From Jejuia sp040720935 (GTDB taxonomy: Bacteria; Bacteroidota; Bacteroidia; Flavobacteriales; Flavobacteriaceae), in assembly GCF_040720935.1 (NCBI RefSeq), contig NZ_JBFDAE010000004.1, positions 186,001 to 250,000 of the forward strand: a DNA stretch of 64,000 nucleotides, read 5' to 3'. Positions 48,677 through 56,722 of this stretch are shown here, one piece after another (position 1 is the stretch's first letter; every line of letters begins with the position of its first letter). The notes below the pieces were generated by a model. That model was given only the letters and a program-made list of their open reading frames with translations, was not told the DNA's origin and made no database searches. The position numbers and the translations under genes are program-made.

Positions 48677-50560
48677 ACCAACTATGAGAGTGCAGCATCT
48701 ACTTATAATATGGCATTGGCAATAGCTTTAGACCATAAAAAGGAGGTGCAAGCCGCTATTCTATACAAAAAAATAGGTGCTTATTACCATCGTAAAAAAA
48801 AGTACACAATTGCAGAAAATCAGTATAGAAAAGGGCTTCAGTTGGATAGTCTGTCTTCTAATGCAGCTGATTTATATTTTAATACATGCCTAATAAAACA
48901 AGCGTTAGGGCAACACGATAGTATTTTACCTTATTTAGAAACGAGTTTAGACATATTTGATGATAATAAAGTAACTAAAGCAGCTTGTAACACGTTTTTA
49001 AATGCAGGTACTATTTATTTAGAAAGACAGTTCTACGATAAAGCACTTAAATACTTAATAAAAGCTTATAACGGATATGAAGTGTTAAATGATAAAAAAA
49101 AGTTATCTGATGTTTGTTCTGTAATTGGGAATGTGCAAAATCGATTACGCAATTATCATCAAGCTTTAAATTATTACCAACAGATACTACAATTGCATAA
49201 AGAAACCAATAGTATTAAAGATTTAGGAATGGTCTATGCTAATATGGCAAATACATTCGATAATTTAAAACTGCAAGATTCTGCAGTATTTTATTATAAG
49301 AAAAGCATACATCTTTTAGAAATAGGTACTAGTGCTAGTGCTAAAGCTAAATATAATTTGGCTGGAACATATAAAACTATCGGACAATTGCGATTAGCAG
49401 AGAATTACTTTAAAGAATCTATTCGTGAAAAAAGAGTTTTAAAGGATACCCTCTCTATGTTATATGGTTATAATGGGCTTGCAAGTTTGTATTTAGAGGA
49501 AGGGGCTTTGCTAAAAGCTAAAAGTTATTTAGATAGTTTAGCACCTCAAGTTTCTAAAATACCAGACCAATTTGTTAGGCTTAACTTTTACGAAAATAAA
49601 GCAGACTATTACAGTAAAAGCAAAAACTATAAAAAAGCTTTTGAATACCAAATTAAACATAATAAACTCTACGAAAAGATTTATGATGAAAAGCAAGCTT
49701 TGACTGTACAAAATTTGCAAGCTCAATTTGAATATGCTACAAAGGAAAATGAAATATTAAAATTGAAGTTAACCAATAGTGAAAATGAACTAAAATTAAA
49801 CGAGAATAATAAAAGCCTTAGAACTAAAAATGTACTACTTTTAATATTGGGGCTTTTAAGTATCGCCTTAATTATAAGTTATTACTTATTCAGATATAAG
49901 CAAAAAAATGTAAAACAAGCGTTAAAAATAGAAAAACTAGAAGCGGTTTATGATGGGCAAGAAATTATAAAAAAGAGGATAGCCAGAGATTTACACGATA
50001 TCATTACTACTAATTTTGATGGGCTTCGTTTACGAATATTAGCTCTAAAACGTTCTACTAAGATTAATGAAATGATAGATGACATCACAGATGAGCTTAA
50101 AAGTATGAATCAACAAATTAGAACGGTATCCCATAGGCTTTATCCTTTAGAAATGTATATGGGCAAACAAAAGTTTACTAATATTATTAAATCGAGACTT
50201 GGCGAATTTCAATTATACGGCAATGTATTTGTAGAACTTGAAAACCAATTGCCCGAAGTACTAAACAAGCTGCCTTTGGCAGTTCAAAATAATTTTTACG
50301 GTATTTTATTGGAGGTTCTAAATAACGTTGAAAAACACGCGTTAGCCACAAAAATCAGCATTAAAAATTTTAAGGATAGTAACAATAATTTGCATTTTGT
50401 TTTTGAGGATAACGGTATTGGTATTGAAACCAACTATAAAGAGGGTATTGGTTTATTGAACATTAAACAACGTGTTGAAATCCTGGAAGGTTCATGTAAA
50501 ATAGGTAAAACCGAGTTTGGAACACAGGTACATATTAATTTCCCAATACATAAGGCATGA
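48548..50560 (+). CDS. TPR-containing sensor histidine kinase (NarL-type pair)
   Basis: 670 residues from ATG at 48548 (MQKPLFVVFIFLNFWLVQSQ, signal peptide); TTG at 48524 is less likely. The sensor is about ten TPR motifs (residues 30-370, e.g. AILYKKIGAYYHRKKKYTIAENQYRKGLQ), presumably periplasmic. A coiled coil and one membrane helix (NVLLLILGLLSIALIISYYLF) follow. HisKA_3 box RIARDLHDIITTNFDGLRLR with His483; ATPase LLEVLNNVEKHA, EDNGIGI, GIGLLNIKQRVEIL. It phosphorylates the following regulator, with which it overlaps by 4 bases. Confidence 0.9.
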   Translation: MQKPLFVVFIFLNFWLVQSQNINHKNDSIYIDALIKKGDSLKKTNYESAASTYNMALAIALDHKKEVQAAILYKKIGAYYHRKKKYTIAENQYRKGLQLDSLSSNAADLYFNTCLIKQALGQHDSILPYLETSLDIFDDNKVTKAACNTFLNAGTIYLERQFYDKALKYLIKAYNGYEVLNDKKKLSDVCSVIGNVQNRLRNYHQALNYYQQILQLHKETNSIKDLGMVYANMANTFDNLKLQDSAVFYYKKSIHLLEIGTSASAKAKYNLAGTYKTIGQLRLAENYFKESIREKRVLKDTLSMLYGYNGLASLYLEEGALLKAKSYLDSLAPQVSKIPDQFVRLNFYENKADYYSKSKNYKKAFEYQIKHNKLYEKIYDEKQALTVQNLQAQFEYATKENEILKLKLTNSENELKLNENNKSLRTKNVLLLILGLLSIALIISYYLFRYKQKNVKQALKIEKLEAVYDGQEIIKKRIARDLHDIITTNFDGLRLRILALKRSTKINEMIDDITDELKSMNQQIRTVSHRLYPLEMYMGKQKFTNIIKSRLGEFQLYGNVFVELENQLPEVLNKLPLAVQNNFYGILLEVLNNVEKHALATKISIKNFKDSNNNLHFVFEDNGIGIETNYKEGIGLLNIKQRVEILEGSCKIGKTEFGTQVHINFPIHKA

Positions 50561-51204
50561 TGAAAATAATACAATCAGATATTTTAATTGTTGACGATTC
50601 CGTTATTTTTTCACAGGGGCTAGTCTCTTTGTTAGAGCAGTTTCCCGACTATGTGAAGAGCATTAATGTAGCACATAACTACCAGCAGGCCTTGGGCATA
50701 TTGAGTACGGAGAGGGTAACCCTATTGATATTGGATTTAAATTTTGAATCAGATGATTACAATGGGTTCGATATTGCAAAAAAAGTAAAGGCGTTCTACC
50801 CGAAAATTAAAATAATTATTCTCACTCAGGAAGCAAAAATAGACAATTATGAAGTGTTGTTTCATGATATTGATGTAGATGGCTACCTCGATAAACAATT
50901 AGGCATAGAGGAAACGCTTGGTGCTTTAAATGCCGTGACAAATGGCGAAAAATATATAGACAAAAATATAAGAGCGATGCTTGAGATAGGGAAATGGCTT
51001 AATATTTCTAATAGAGAGAAAGATGTCATCAACTTATTATCCATTGGGCTAACGCAAAAAGAAATTGCAGACCAATTGCATATTAGCAATCGTACCGTTG
51101 AGACACATATTAAAAATTTAACAAATAAGATGGAGGCTAAAAACACCCCGCATTTGGTGTCAATTTACACGAAATATAAAAGTGGAAATCGAGAGAATAA
51201 TTAG
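50557..51204 (+). CDS. LuxR/NarL-family response regulator
   Basis: 215 residues. Receiver domain with acidic pocket VDDS (residues 12-15), phospho-acceptor Asp60 in LLILDLNFES, and the conserved Thr in IIILTQEAK. C-terminal HTH: LNISNREKDVINLLSIGLTQKEIADQLHISNRTVETHIKNLTNKM. The start overlaps the kinase stop (ATGA). Its likely targets are the divergent operon at 47043-48347 and perhaps the downstream lipoprotein array. Confidence 0.93.
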   Translation: MMKIIQSDILIVDDSVIFSQGLVSLLEQFPDYVKSINVAHNYQQALGILSTERVTLLILDLNFESDDYNGFDIAKKVKAFYPKIKIIILTQEAKIDNYEVLFHDIDVDGYLDKQLGIEETLGALNAVTNGEKYIDKNIRAMLEIGKWLNISNREKDVINLLSIGLTQKEIADQLHISNRTVETHIKNLTNKMEAKNTPHLVSIYTKYKSGNRENN

Positions 51205-51266
51205 TTTTTAATATCAAAAACAGCTATCTCAGATTCAGTAAGAAAAAGTATCAATAATTTTGAAAT

Positions 51267-51305
51267 AAAGCTAGTGCTTAGTGAATTTGTTAAAGCACTA
51301 GCTTT
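51267..51305. terminator. Bidirectional terminator between the regulator and the lipoprotein array
   Basis: AAAGCTAGTGCTT (51267-51279) and AAGCACTAGCTTT (51293-51305), a 13 base-pair stem. It serves both the response regulator and the converging mini-lipoprotein. Confidence 0.85.
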
Positions 51306-51318
51306 AAGTTAATTAGAA

Positions 51319-51459
51319 TCAATCATTTGGTTCTGTTGTGATAGTTGGATCTTTTTTCTCTGAATCTGAGGCTACAGTTTCAGTAAACTGGTCATCATCT
51401 AACCGTTCTGTGGTGCAGGATGTAAATCCCAACCCTAATACAATTGCCAAAAGAAGCAT
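51319..51459 (-). CDS. Mini-lipoprotein, array copy 1 (start codon altered)
   Basis: The mature part (FTSCTTERLDDDQFTETVASDSEKKDPTITTEPND) has a lipobox TSC and an acidic tail. In the sister copies translation begins at MKHVLKTLLLAIV or MKELLKTLLLAIV, but here the ATG has become ATC. The first ATG left in the conserved part is at 51459 (MLLLAIVLGLGFTSC), which loses the basic N-terminus; a longer frame from 51546 is possible. Perhaps a decaying gene or one with a shifted start. Confidence 0.55.
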   Translation of the reverse strand: MLLLAIVLGLGFTSCTTERLDDDQFTETVASDSEKKDPTITTEPND

Positions 51460-51557
51460 TTTTAATACGTGTTTGATTATATAAGTTTTAATGTTATCTT
51501 TCAATATAAGAAATATTGTAAGTTCAAGTAAAAAAATACCAATCATTTTAAAATAAA

Positions 51558-51593
51558 AACCAGTAGCATAATAAATTTACCATGATACTGGTT
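51558..51593 (-). terminator. Terminator of array copy 2
   Basis: ACCAGTA-CAT and ATG-TACTGGT arms with a T-rich tail on the minus strand. Confidence 0.65.
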
Positions 51594-51608
51594 TTAAATT
51601 AATCAGTA

Positions 51609-51763
51609 TTAGTCATTGGGTTCCATAGGAGGGTCTAAATCCTCATCCTCTGTATCTGTGGCCACTACTTTAGTAGAGTCATCATAATACTTTCAGCTGT
51701 ACAAGAAGTAAAATATAAGCCTAATACAATTGCTAAAAGAAGCGTTTTTAATACGTGTTTCAT
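51609..51763 (-). pseudogene. Mini-lipoprotein, array copy 2 (frameshifted)
   Basis: ATG at 51763 gives MKHVLKTLLLAIVLGLYFTSCTAES and then a shifted frame that stops early. In the other frame the normal ending continues (STKVVATDTEDEDLDPPMEPND). The deletion lies just after the lipobox, where copy 3 has EQLDDDS. Clearly broken by a small indel. Confidence 0.75.
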
Positions 51764-51842
51764 GATATAAGTTTTAATGTTATTTTTCAATATAAGAAAT
51801 ATTTCAAATCAAGTAAAAAAACACCAATCTTTTTAAGATAAA

Positions 51843-51876
51843 ACCAATACCATAAAAAGGCTATTACGGTATTGGT
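51843..51876 (-). terminator. Terminator of array copy 3
   Basis: ACCAATACC (51843-51851) and GGTATTGGT (51868-51876), with a T-rich tail on the minus strand. Confidence 0.7.
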
Positions 51877-51891
51877 ATAAATTAATTAGCA

Positions 51892-52047
51892 TTAGTCATT
51901 AGGCTCTGCTGGTGGATATAAATCTTCTTTCTCTGGGTCTGTGGCCACTACTTTAGTAGAGTCATCATCTAACTGTTCTGCGGTGCAGGATGTAAACCCT
52001 AACCCTAATACTATTGCTAAAAGCAACGTTTTTAATAATTCTTTCAT
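51892..52047 (-). CDS. Mini-lipoprotein, array copy 3 (intact)
   Basis: 51 residues: MKELLKTLLLAIVLGLGFTS, then lipobox cysteine CTAEQLDDDSTKVVATDPEK and EDLYPPAEPND. It is the only copy with an undamaged start, lipobox and frame. The mature peptide is only about 31 residues, acidic and without a fold signature. Such peptides may be lipid-anchored signals, decoys or small regulators of an envelope complex. It is divergent from the 52206 gene. Confidence 0.75.
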   Translation of the reverse strand: MKELLKTLLLAIVLGLGFTSCTAEQLDDDSTKVVATDPEKEDLYPPAEPND

Positions 52048-52141
52048 AATTTTTGATTTTAATTAAACATTTAAAACATCTGTTTATCAGATTGTTATTA
52101 TGCAAATGAAAAGCTGAAAAGGAAAGAATTAGGAACATGTT

Positions 52142-52192
52142 ACGACATGAAAAAACATGTCGTGTTACTTATAAAAAAAGAAGGTATTTTTG
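52142..52192 (+). promoter_or_regulatory. Operator-like palindrome and promoter before the 52206 gene
   Basis: ACGACATG-A6-CATGTCGT (52142-52163) is a perfect inverted repeat, with a further ACATGT just upstream. A -7 element TATTTTTG lies at 52185-52192, 14 bases before the ATG at 52206. The palindrome therefore occupies about the -35 to -57 zone. Confidence 0.55.
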
Positions 52193-52205
52193 TTTATTTT
52201 TGCGC

Positions 52206-52943
52206 ATGGCAATTACTATACTTACCAAAGCGCTACTCCCCGCATTTATTTACCTAATAGATTCAATCAAGGATAATGAGGAATTTATTGATTACACCAA
52301 AATTGCTGATGAAGGGGTAAAAGAGAAGCAAAGTATTGACCCTATATCAATAAAAAGGGCTTTTGAACTAAGAGAACAATTGAAGCAAAAAAAATCATCA
52401 AAAAAAACGCATAAACCTTCTGTAAAAACACTTAATGCGCTTACGACTTATTTTTTTAGAGAAAGGGAAAGTTCAACTACTTTTGAGAAATTCATAACAA
52501 AGAATAGGGATGATATAAAAGAGTATTATATAGACAATAAGCCTACAGATTCCATAATAGAAGAAATTTTTAAAAAGTCCCCGCCAAAAATAAATCATCT
52601 TCAAAAGCAAGAGGATACGTTGTATGCATTATTGAATGAATTGAATGGGATTTCTTTGCAGGATTTTGTTAAATTTTGGGTTGATGAATCTTTAAGAGAA
52701 AATAAAAAGGAGAAAGATTTAAGCAGAATAAAATCTGAATTAAAAAGCTATATCGATAATCGTATAAACGTAATAGTGAAAAAGAAAAGAAAGGCCTCTT
52801 TTTTATACCGCTTTTTTGGAGGCTTGAGCCTGTTTTTTGTTTCTGTTGATTACCGTGAAATCACACAAGACACTATTTTTGAAGATTTTTTAGAGGATTA
52901 TGATATACTGGAAACAGATGAAGTTTTGGACGATTTAGTTTAA
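52206..52943 (+). CDS. Hypothetical protein, N-terminal hydrophobic and acidic C-terminus
   Basis: 245 residues from ATG at 52206 (MAITILTKALLPAFIYLIDSIKDNEEF); the frame extends 23 codons upstream across the operator and promoter, which argues against that start. A hydrophobic helix at 5-22, a helical lysine-rich middle (EKFITKNRDDIKEYYIDNKPTDSIIEEIF), a second hydrophobic patch (SFLYRFFGGLSLFFVSVDY) and the acidic end FEDFLEDYDILETDEVLDDLV. No family recognised. Converges on the pentapeptide-repeat gene. Confidence 0.65.
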   Translation: MAITILTKALLPAFIYLIDSIKDNEEFIDYTKIADEGVKEKQSIDPISIKRAFELREQLKQKKSSKKTHKPSVKTLNALTTYFFRERESSTTFEKFITKNRDDIKEYYIDNKPTDSIIEEIFKKSPPKINHLQKQEDTLYALLNELNGISLQDFVKFWVDESLRENKKEKDLSRIKSELKSYIDNRINVIVKKKRKASFLYRFFGGLSLFFVSVDYREITQDTIFEDFLEDYDILETDEVLDDLV

Positions 52944-52960
52944 GATACTGTTTAGACCTT

Positions 52961-55900
52961 TTAGGGCATGAAATTAGTGGTCGACTTCCAAGACATATTA
53001 TTTTTTAATTTGTAATAAAGTGTTTTAGGGGTTACATGAAAAATCACCATTTTTTTACCTTTGTCTTTATAGATCACCTTTTCAACAATAACTTCTAAAT
53101 TACACATTAAGTTTTCAGTATGTTTACCATCAATAGATGTGATTTCTGCGTACCTAGTATTATGTGGGTAAATAACATACACATCATCAATTACATAAGA
53201 TAAACTTGTATATGCATAAGATAAGCTAGCATGTCTGTTCTGTAATTTTACAACTTGCTGGGTTTTAATATTATTTTCCTTTAAATATTGGTGTAAAAAT
53301 AAGTGTGTGTCGTAAGATTTACTATTCCAAAACTCTACGTCTATTGTGTTTTTTTTAGTTGACTTTCCTATAAAAGGTAAACTAAAAGTTTCAACACCTA
53401 ATTTAGCACTTTTTAAAAGCCATTCTTTGTACACCAAAGTATAATCAGCTGATGTGCTTTGTGTATAATTTGGAAAAATATATTGATAAGGAAATGGTTT
53501 TCCTAAAAATTTATATGTTTTAGCTTGGTCAAGATGTCTCCGGGCTAAAACATCCATTCGTAAATTTTCAATAGTAAGTAGTTTTTCGTTTAATAAAGCA
53601 GCCAATGCTATATCAAGATTAAATATAGCTTTATTCTTAATCGTTTTTTTCTCTGTTTGGAATGCCGGTTTTTTATCTAAATTAAAAGTATAAGCTGTAG
53701 TCCAATTATTATTAGTACCCTTTTTTCGATATTGAAATACCTTAGGTTCTAGATGCCAAAAGAAATATGCATCCTCATCAAATTTTATATTTTTCAAACT
53801 TTCTACCTTAACTTCTAATCTGGCTTCAATGTTTTTAGAATTTATTTCAGAAGGGGTTTCAAAATCATATGATATTCTGTTATCTGGATACACAAAATTT
53901 AAAAAAACGTTCTTATCATTTCCATAGAAATGAGTTCCGTCTATTCGTGGCGTCCATATAAAGTCAGGATTAATAGTCTCTTTTTTAAGAAAATTAGATA
54001 GGACTTCTTTTTCAGTAGTATGGTTTTTAAGTAGTTCGCCCTTTTTGATTTTTAGAGTGCCCTTGCCCTTATTTAAATCAATAGAATAGCGGTTAATAGG
54101 GAAGTATAAAGTGGTAGATTGTCTTTTTGATTTTTTTTTAATACTGTTTTTATAATATTCTACCCATGTGTTAGGAATCGTGTTTTGGTTTATAGAGGGA
54201 GGTACACTATTTAAGTTTTGCGGTTTTATTTCAGTATAGCCGCTTTTACCGCGAATAGTATAATTGCTTACTTCCTCTTTGAGATATTTACCAATGTCAT
54301 CGGCAGCTAAAGTTTTCCATGGAATTTTTGATTCTAAACTTGGTTGGAGTTTAAGGATTTGTGAAGTAATTGCCTCAATATTAACTAATGTGTCAGATGA
54401 TGGGTTGCTTGCCTTTTTATCTAAATAGTTTTTTACTTTTTTATCCCAGAATTCAAAATTACTTTTTACGCGATAAACGTTTTCAGTATTCAGTTTTAAG
54501 AATAAAAGATTTAAATGGTTTTTTACAACATTTTGGGTAAACTGTACACGATTGTTTTTTTTTAGAAACTCTTGGTCTTTTAAAATTTTAAAAAAACTAA
54601 AATAGTCGCGCCACTTTCCAATAGACCATTTTTCTGTATCGCAGATATTACAATAACTATTGCCGAAATTTTTAAACAGATAGCGTTCATTTACTATATC
54701 ATCGTAACGTTTATATGAGCTATGAGTGTCTTCCATTAATTGAAAATGAAATTCTTTACTAGCTGCAAACAAATAGTATAATCTGTTTGAATCTATATAT
54801 TGACAAATTCCTTTTTTTTGAATTTCGTTGAAGGTAAAATTGCCATTAGCAGTTACTGAACCATTTATATCTGTATTTGAAATTAGTGCACCTGTAAATT
54901 CAGTATCATCAAGAATGCTTCCGAAAATCCCAGCATTAGTAATTTGTGCATTATTGAATTTTGCACCGGTAAAATCGCAAAAAGCAAAGAGCGCACCATC
55001 TAAGTTTGCATTGCTAAAATCAGCATTGCTAAAATCGCAACCAATAAAATAAGTTAACGTAAGGTTGGAGCCAGCAAAATTTCCTTTTGGGGCTTGTAAA
55101 AAAGCAGCTTTGCTTTTGGAGAGATTAGATTTAGATAAGTTAATATTTTTAGCAATTGCAAAATGGAATCTGCTACTGGAAAGCGTGCTTTTAGAAAAAT
55201 TGACATCATTAATGTTTGTGTAATCAAAATTAGTGGATAGAAGATTGGTTTGCGTAAGCTGGAGTCCTTCTAAATTCAATCCTTGAAAATTTTCTGAATT
55301 AAAATCGTACTTATTATCTCTTAGAAATTCCATGGCTTCAACCTGCCCCTGTTTAGAGCCGTTTCTAGCTTTCAAGGCTCTATCCAATATTTGGGAAGCC
55401 TTAAACGTATCCATATTGCTATTTTTCGTTTTTGAATTGCAAGTCGAAATAAGTCTAATAGGTTTTTCTCCTTTGGTAGGTACTTCTAAAATTTCATCTT
55501 TGTAACAATTTAGACTGAATATGGCAGTTATTTTTTCGTTCCCAAACGCAGATAAATCAAATTTTGCCCTCCCCTGAGAATTTGTTAGTTGTGTGTCTCC
55601 TTTAATTTCTATTTTAACATTACTCAAAAAATCTCCGGAGGCTCCATCTATAACTGTTATCCATAAATAGAGGTCTATGTCTAATTTCATGCCTAAGCTA
55701 CCTATATCTCCAGAACCAAACATAACTTTATTGCTATTGGAGTCGACATTTAAATAGCCCTCTTTGTAAAGCACAAAAGAATGTATTGGTTCCCCTATAG
55801 TAAACCCGTTTTCATTAAAAAATTTAAATTTCCCTTCAGAGTCTGTGTATTGAATATCTCCAGTAGATAAAAGTCTTACTTGTACGCCTTCTATGCCTTT

Positions 55901-56017
55901 GTTGTTTATAATGTCTAAAACAGAGCCTGTTAATTGTTTTTTAGTTGGTACACTTTGACTAAAAATAGTTATGGGAATAATATAAAATAGAAGAATTAGT
56001 ATCTTTTTTATTGCCAT
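52961..56017 (-). CDS. Large exported pentapeptide-repeat protein with carboxypeptidase-like domains
   Basis: 1018 residues from ATG at 56017 (MAIKKILILLFYIIPITIFSQ, signal peptide); the 25 codons before it overlap the next gene and are excluded. Two carboxypeptidase-regulatory-like beta-sandwiches (about 25-95 and 105-185: GSVLDIINNKGIEGVQVRLLSTG, VIDGASGDFLSNVKIEIKGD). Pentapeptide repeats at about 235-400 (FSNADFSNANLDGALFAFCDFTGAKFNNAQ). A ~600-residue C-terminal region with no recognised domain follows. Secreted or surface scaffold; the repeat helix usually mediates binding. Translated after the small TM protein at 56025. Confidence 0.78.
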   Translation of the reverse strand: MAIKKILILLFYIIPITIFSQSVPTKKQLTGSVLDIINNKGIEGVQVRLLSTGDIQYTDSEGKFKFFNENGFTIGEPIHSFVLYKEGYLNVDSNSNKVMFGSGDIGSLGMKLDIDLYLWITVIDGASGDFLSNVKIEIKGDTQLTNSQGRAKFDLSAFGNEKITAIFSLNCYKDEILEVPTKGEKPIRLISTCNSKTKNSNMDTFKASQILDRALKARNGSKQGQVEAMEFLRDNKYDFNSENFQGLNLEGLQLTQTNLLSTNFDYTNINDVNFSKSTLSSSRFHFAIAKNINLSKSNLSKSKAAFLQAPKGNFAGSNLTLTYFIGCDFSNADFSNANLDGALFAFCDFTGAKFNNAQITNAGIFGSILDDTEFTGALISNTDINGSVTANGNFTFNEIQKKGICQYIDSNRLYYLFAASKEFHFQLMEDTHSSYKRYDDIVNERYLFKNFGNSYCNICDTEKWSIGKWRDYFSFFKILKDQEFLKKNNRVQFTQNVVKNHLNLLFLKLNTENVYRVKSNFEFWDKKVKNYLDKKASNPSSDTLVNIEAITSQILKLQPSLESKIPWKTLAADDIGKYLKEEVSNYTIRGKSGYTEIKPQNLNSVPPSINQNTIPNTWVEYYKNSIKKKSKRQSTTLYFPINRYSIDLNKGKGTLKIKKGELLKNHTTEKEVLSNFLKKETINPDFIWTPRIDGTHFYGNDKNVFLNFVYPDNRISYDFETPSEINSKNIEARLEVKVESLKNIKFDEDAYFFWHLEPKVFQYRKKGTNNNWTTAYTFNLDKKPAFQTEKKTIKNKAIFNLDIALAALLNEKLLTIENLRMDVLARRHLDQAKTYKFLGKPFPYQYIFPNYTQSTSADYTLVYKEWLLKSAKLGVETFSLPFIGKSTKKNTIDVEFWNSKSYDTHLFLHQYLKENNIKTQQVVKLQNRHASLSYAYTSLSYVIDDVYVIYPHNTRYAEITSIDGKHTENLMCNLEVIVEKVIYKDKGKKMVIFHVTPKTLYYKLKNNMSWKSTTNFMP

Positions 56018-56024
56018 AGGTTTT

Positions 56025-56522
56025 CTAATATTTATTGAATTGTAAATTTGATAATCGCATTGCTTTATGATAGATAAGAGTGTCTGCCGCATATATGTAA
56101 AAATCCCTTACTATATCATTTTCTTTGAATTCTAAGGGAACATCCAGGTTTGCAATACCATCTATTCCTGTTATAGTTGAAGAACAGTTATTGCAATTTC
56201 CAATTATAAAGTAGGCGTTTTTCAAAATACGTCCTTTATACTTTAGAACTTCACTTATCTTGAAGCTTTTATGTGTTGCTTTTTTTGTTTTGGGAATCGT
56301 GTTTATTGAATCTATTTTAAGTGTTTTGTTGAAATTATTTTCATCTGAATTCAATTCGTTTTTGTTATTAACCAGAGTGTCAGATGTTGTTTTGTCTGAA
56401 TCGTTATTAGTTCTTTTTCCTTTAACAAAGGGGATTAATTTGTATACAATAAGAACAATAATCAACACTTTAACTACTGCCGATAGCCAAAATTTAATTT
56501 TTCTTTCAATCTTTAGATTCAT
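56025..56522 (-). CDS. Single-pass membrane protein, partner of the pentapeptide-repeat protein
   Basis: 165 residues. N-terminal membrane helix (IKFWLSAVVKVLIIVLIVYKLIPFV), an Asn/Asp/Lys-rich linker, and a C-terminal beta domain (YKGRILKNAYFIIGNCNNCSSTITGIDGIANLDVPLEFKENDIVRDFYI) resembling a short carboxypeptidase-regulatory-like domain with a CNNC pair. Seven bases separate it from the start of the pentapeptide gene, so they form an operon. Confidence 0.7.
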   Translation of the reverse strand: MNLKIERKIKFWLSAVVKVLIIVLIVYKLIPFVKGKRTNNDSDKTTSDTLVNNKNELNSDENNFNKTLKIDSINTIPKTKKATHKSFKISEVLKYKGRILKNAYFIIGNCNNCSSTITGIDGIANLDVPLEFKENDIVRDFYIYAADTLIYHKAMRLSNLQFNKY

Positions 56523-56661
56523 TTTAAGAGTAGCAATATTAATTGGAGTATATCTACATTCTTATTTAATGAAGTGAAAATAAGAAAATTCAATTATTTT
56601 GGATGTCATATGTTGCGTTAATTCGTTTACACTAAAAATTACTAAGCTATTTTAAATAGAA

Positions 56662-56702
56662 AATCCTCTTATGGTTAGCGTTAAACTAATTATAAGAGGA
56701 TT
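56662..56702 (-). terminator. Weak hairpin after gltD
   Basis: AATCCTCTTAT (56662-56672) and ATAAGAGGATT (56692-56702) form an 11 base-pair stem around a 19-base loop. It likely ends the gltBD transcript. Confidence 0.6.
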
Positions 56703-56722
56703 GTAAATTAAAGCGTATTTTT

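Noticed and set aside
56025..56092. Extended N-terminus of the pentapeptide-repeat protein (MRQTLLSIIKQCDYQ)
   Set aside because: It overlaps the upstream gene and hides the signal peptide starting at MAIKKILILL.
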